NCBI RefSeq assembly: GCF_000015865.1
Contig: NC_009012.1
Location: forward strand, 2,101,081-2,165,080
Source: Acetivibrio thermocellus ATCC 27405
Lineage (GTDB): Bacteria > Bacillota > Clostridia > Acetivibrionales > Acetivibrionaceae
Reading direction: 5' to 3'
Length of the DNA: 64,000 bases
The notes under the pieces were generated by a model. That model was not told the DNA's origin. It worked only from the letters and a program-made list of their open reading frames with translations, and ran no database searches. A program made the position numbers and the translations under genes. Shown here piece after piece: positions 63,434 to 64,000 of the stretch (its first letter is position 1; every line of letters starts with the position of its first letter).

Positions 63434-64000
63434 CTACCATTGGAACATTTTATTAAAATCAAATGTTTCTGAATAATTCTCCGAAGGTATAGTTCCTGAT
63501 TCTGGTACAAATTTAGCTCTCATCTCTGATTTGTCCATATAATAAACTATATTCAATATTCCCAAGCTATCGTTTTTTGGATGATCTAGTGAAATTACAA
63601 TATTGATCAATTTTACTTTATTTATATCAGTAATATCTGAAGCTTCCTTTTTAAATGCCCCTTCTGATGGTATTAGCCATTTTGGATTACGCCCTACTTG
63701 AGAATATGTGATATAAGTACCGTCCTTATTAGAAACTCTTATACCTAATCCCCACTCATAACCTTCAGGTTTCTCTGGATATGTGCATTCAATATAATAT
63801 TTTCCGTTTTCCTTTACAAATCTCAGCTGATCTGCTAACTTGAGCAAAAATTCCTTCAATTTTTCAACCTTTATTCTTCCATACTGGTCAACATCGGTAA
63901 CATCATTAAATGCTATTCCGTCATAATATTTTACTGTTCCTCCTGCCGGTTCAGGAGAAGGTGTTACATCACCATTCATATCAATATACACCGTTCTTAT
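63434..64000 (-). CDS. C-terminal part of a gene cut by the window edge
   Basis: The frame is open to the last base of the window (...RTVYIDMNGDVTPSPEPAGG...), so the true start lies outside. The visible 188 or so residues are hydrophilic and beta-rich, with a Pro/Ser/Gly linker (VTPSPEPAGG) followed by a domain containing YYDGIAFNDVTDVDQYGRIKVEKL. The linker style suggests a secreted modular protein. I recognise no family. Confidence 0.55.
   Translation of the reverse strand: MRTVYIDMNGDVTPSPEPAGGTVKYYDGIAFNDVTDVDQYGRIKVEKLKEFLLKLADQLRFVKENGKYYIECTYPEKPEGYEWGLGIRVSNKDGTYITYSQVGRNPKWLIPSEGAFKKEASDITDINKVKLINIVISLDHPKNDSLGILNIVYYMDKSEMRAKFVPESGTIPSENYSETFDFNKMFQW

Overview
The window looks like a chromosome segment of a low-GC, spore-forming, cellulosome-bearing clostridium of the Acetivibrio (Clostridium) thermocellus type. 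The grounds are Firmicutes-style gene clusters (ctsR-mcsA-mcsB-clpC, radA-disA, rplM-rpsI), spore-associated hydrolases (a LysM/GH18 protein and a CwlD-like amidase), a Rex regulator, and a very large secreted protein. That protein ends in what I read as an X-module plus type II dockerin, closely resembling (from memory) the C-terminus of the scaffoldin CipA. The species call is an inference.

Layout. 1-2.3 kb: a gene-poor left edge with a promoter and a possible small RNA, then small orphan genes (hypothetical, P-loop kinase, membrane protein). 2.5-4.1 kb: rplM-rpsI with promoter, leader and terminator, and a divergent small conserved gene. 4.2-14.9 kb: the stress and DNA-integrity cluster ctsR-mcsA-mcsB-clpC ... 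radA-disA, headed by a CtsR operator and split by a glycosyltransferase (opposite strand) and an intracellular GH15 glucoamylase-like gene. 15-18.2 kb: a membrane acyltransferase and an EF-G paralogue. 18.5-22.2 kb: aroF-tyrA-aroA, three overlapping or close genes of aromatic amino acid synthesis. 22.3-26.9 kb: rex with its own operator-like site, an ABC-F protein and a LysM-SH3-GH18 protein. 26.9-29.6 kb: a cobalt/nickel ECF transporter (cbiM-PDGLE fusion, cbiQ, cbiO). 29.9-31.6 kb: CwlD-type amidase and a REC-GGDEF protein.

31.9-38.4 kb holds a single 2177-residue secreted protein: an acidic Cys/His-rich repeat region, 19 tandem ~40-residue His/Cys units, Ig-like domains, a propeller-like region, a CARDB-like domain and the terminal X-dockerin dyad. 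38.8-39.5 kb is a decayed transposase. 40.0-43.9 kb is an ECF sigma/anti-sigma pair split by an IS110-family element whose long left non-coding end folds like a bridge RNA. 44.0-46.8 kb is a BlaI/BlaR1-type pair with two operator palindromes.

47.0-57.2 kb is a complete nitrogen-scavenging cluster on the minus strand: urea importer urtABCDE followed by urease ureABCEFGD. The urtA leader can form two mutually exclusive hairpins, one an intrinsic terminator, and a long stem lies between urtA and urtB. Immediately upstream are a hybrid histidine kinase and an AraC-type response regulator in the same orientation, which makes them candidate regulators. The right edge has a soluble REC-kinase, a rotted group II intron reverse transcriptase fragment and the C-terminal part of a gene cut by the window edge.
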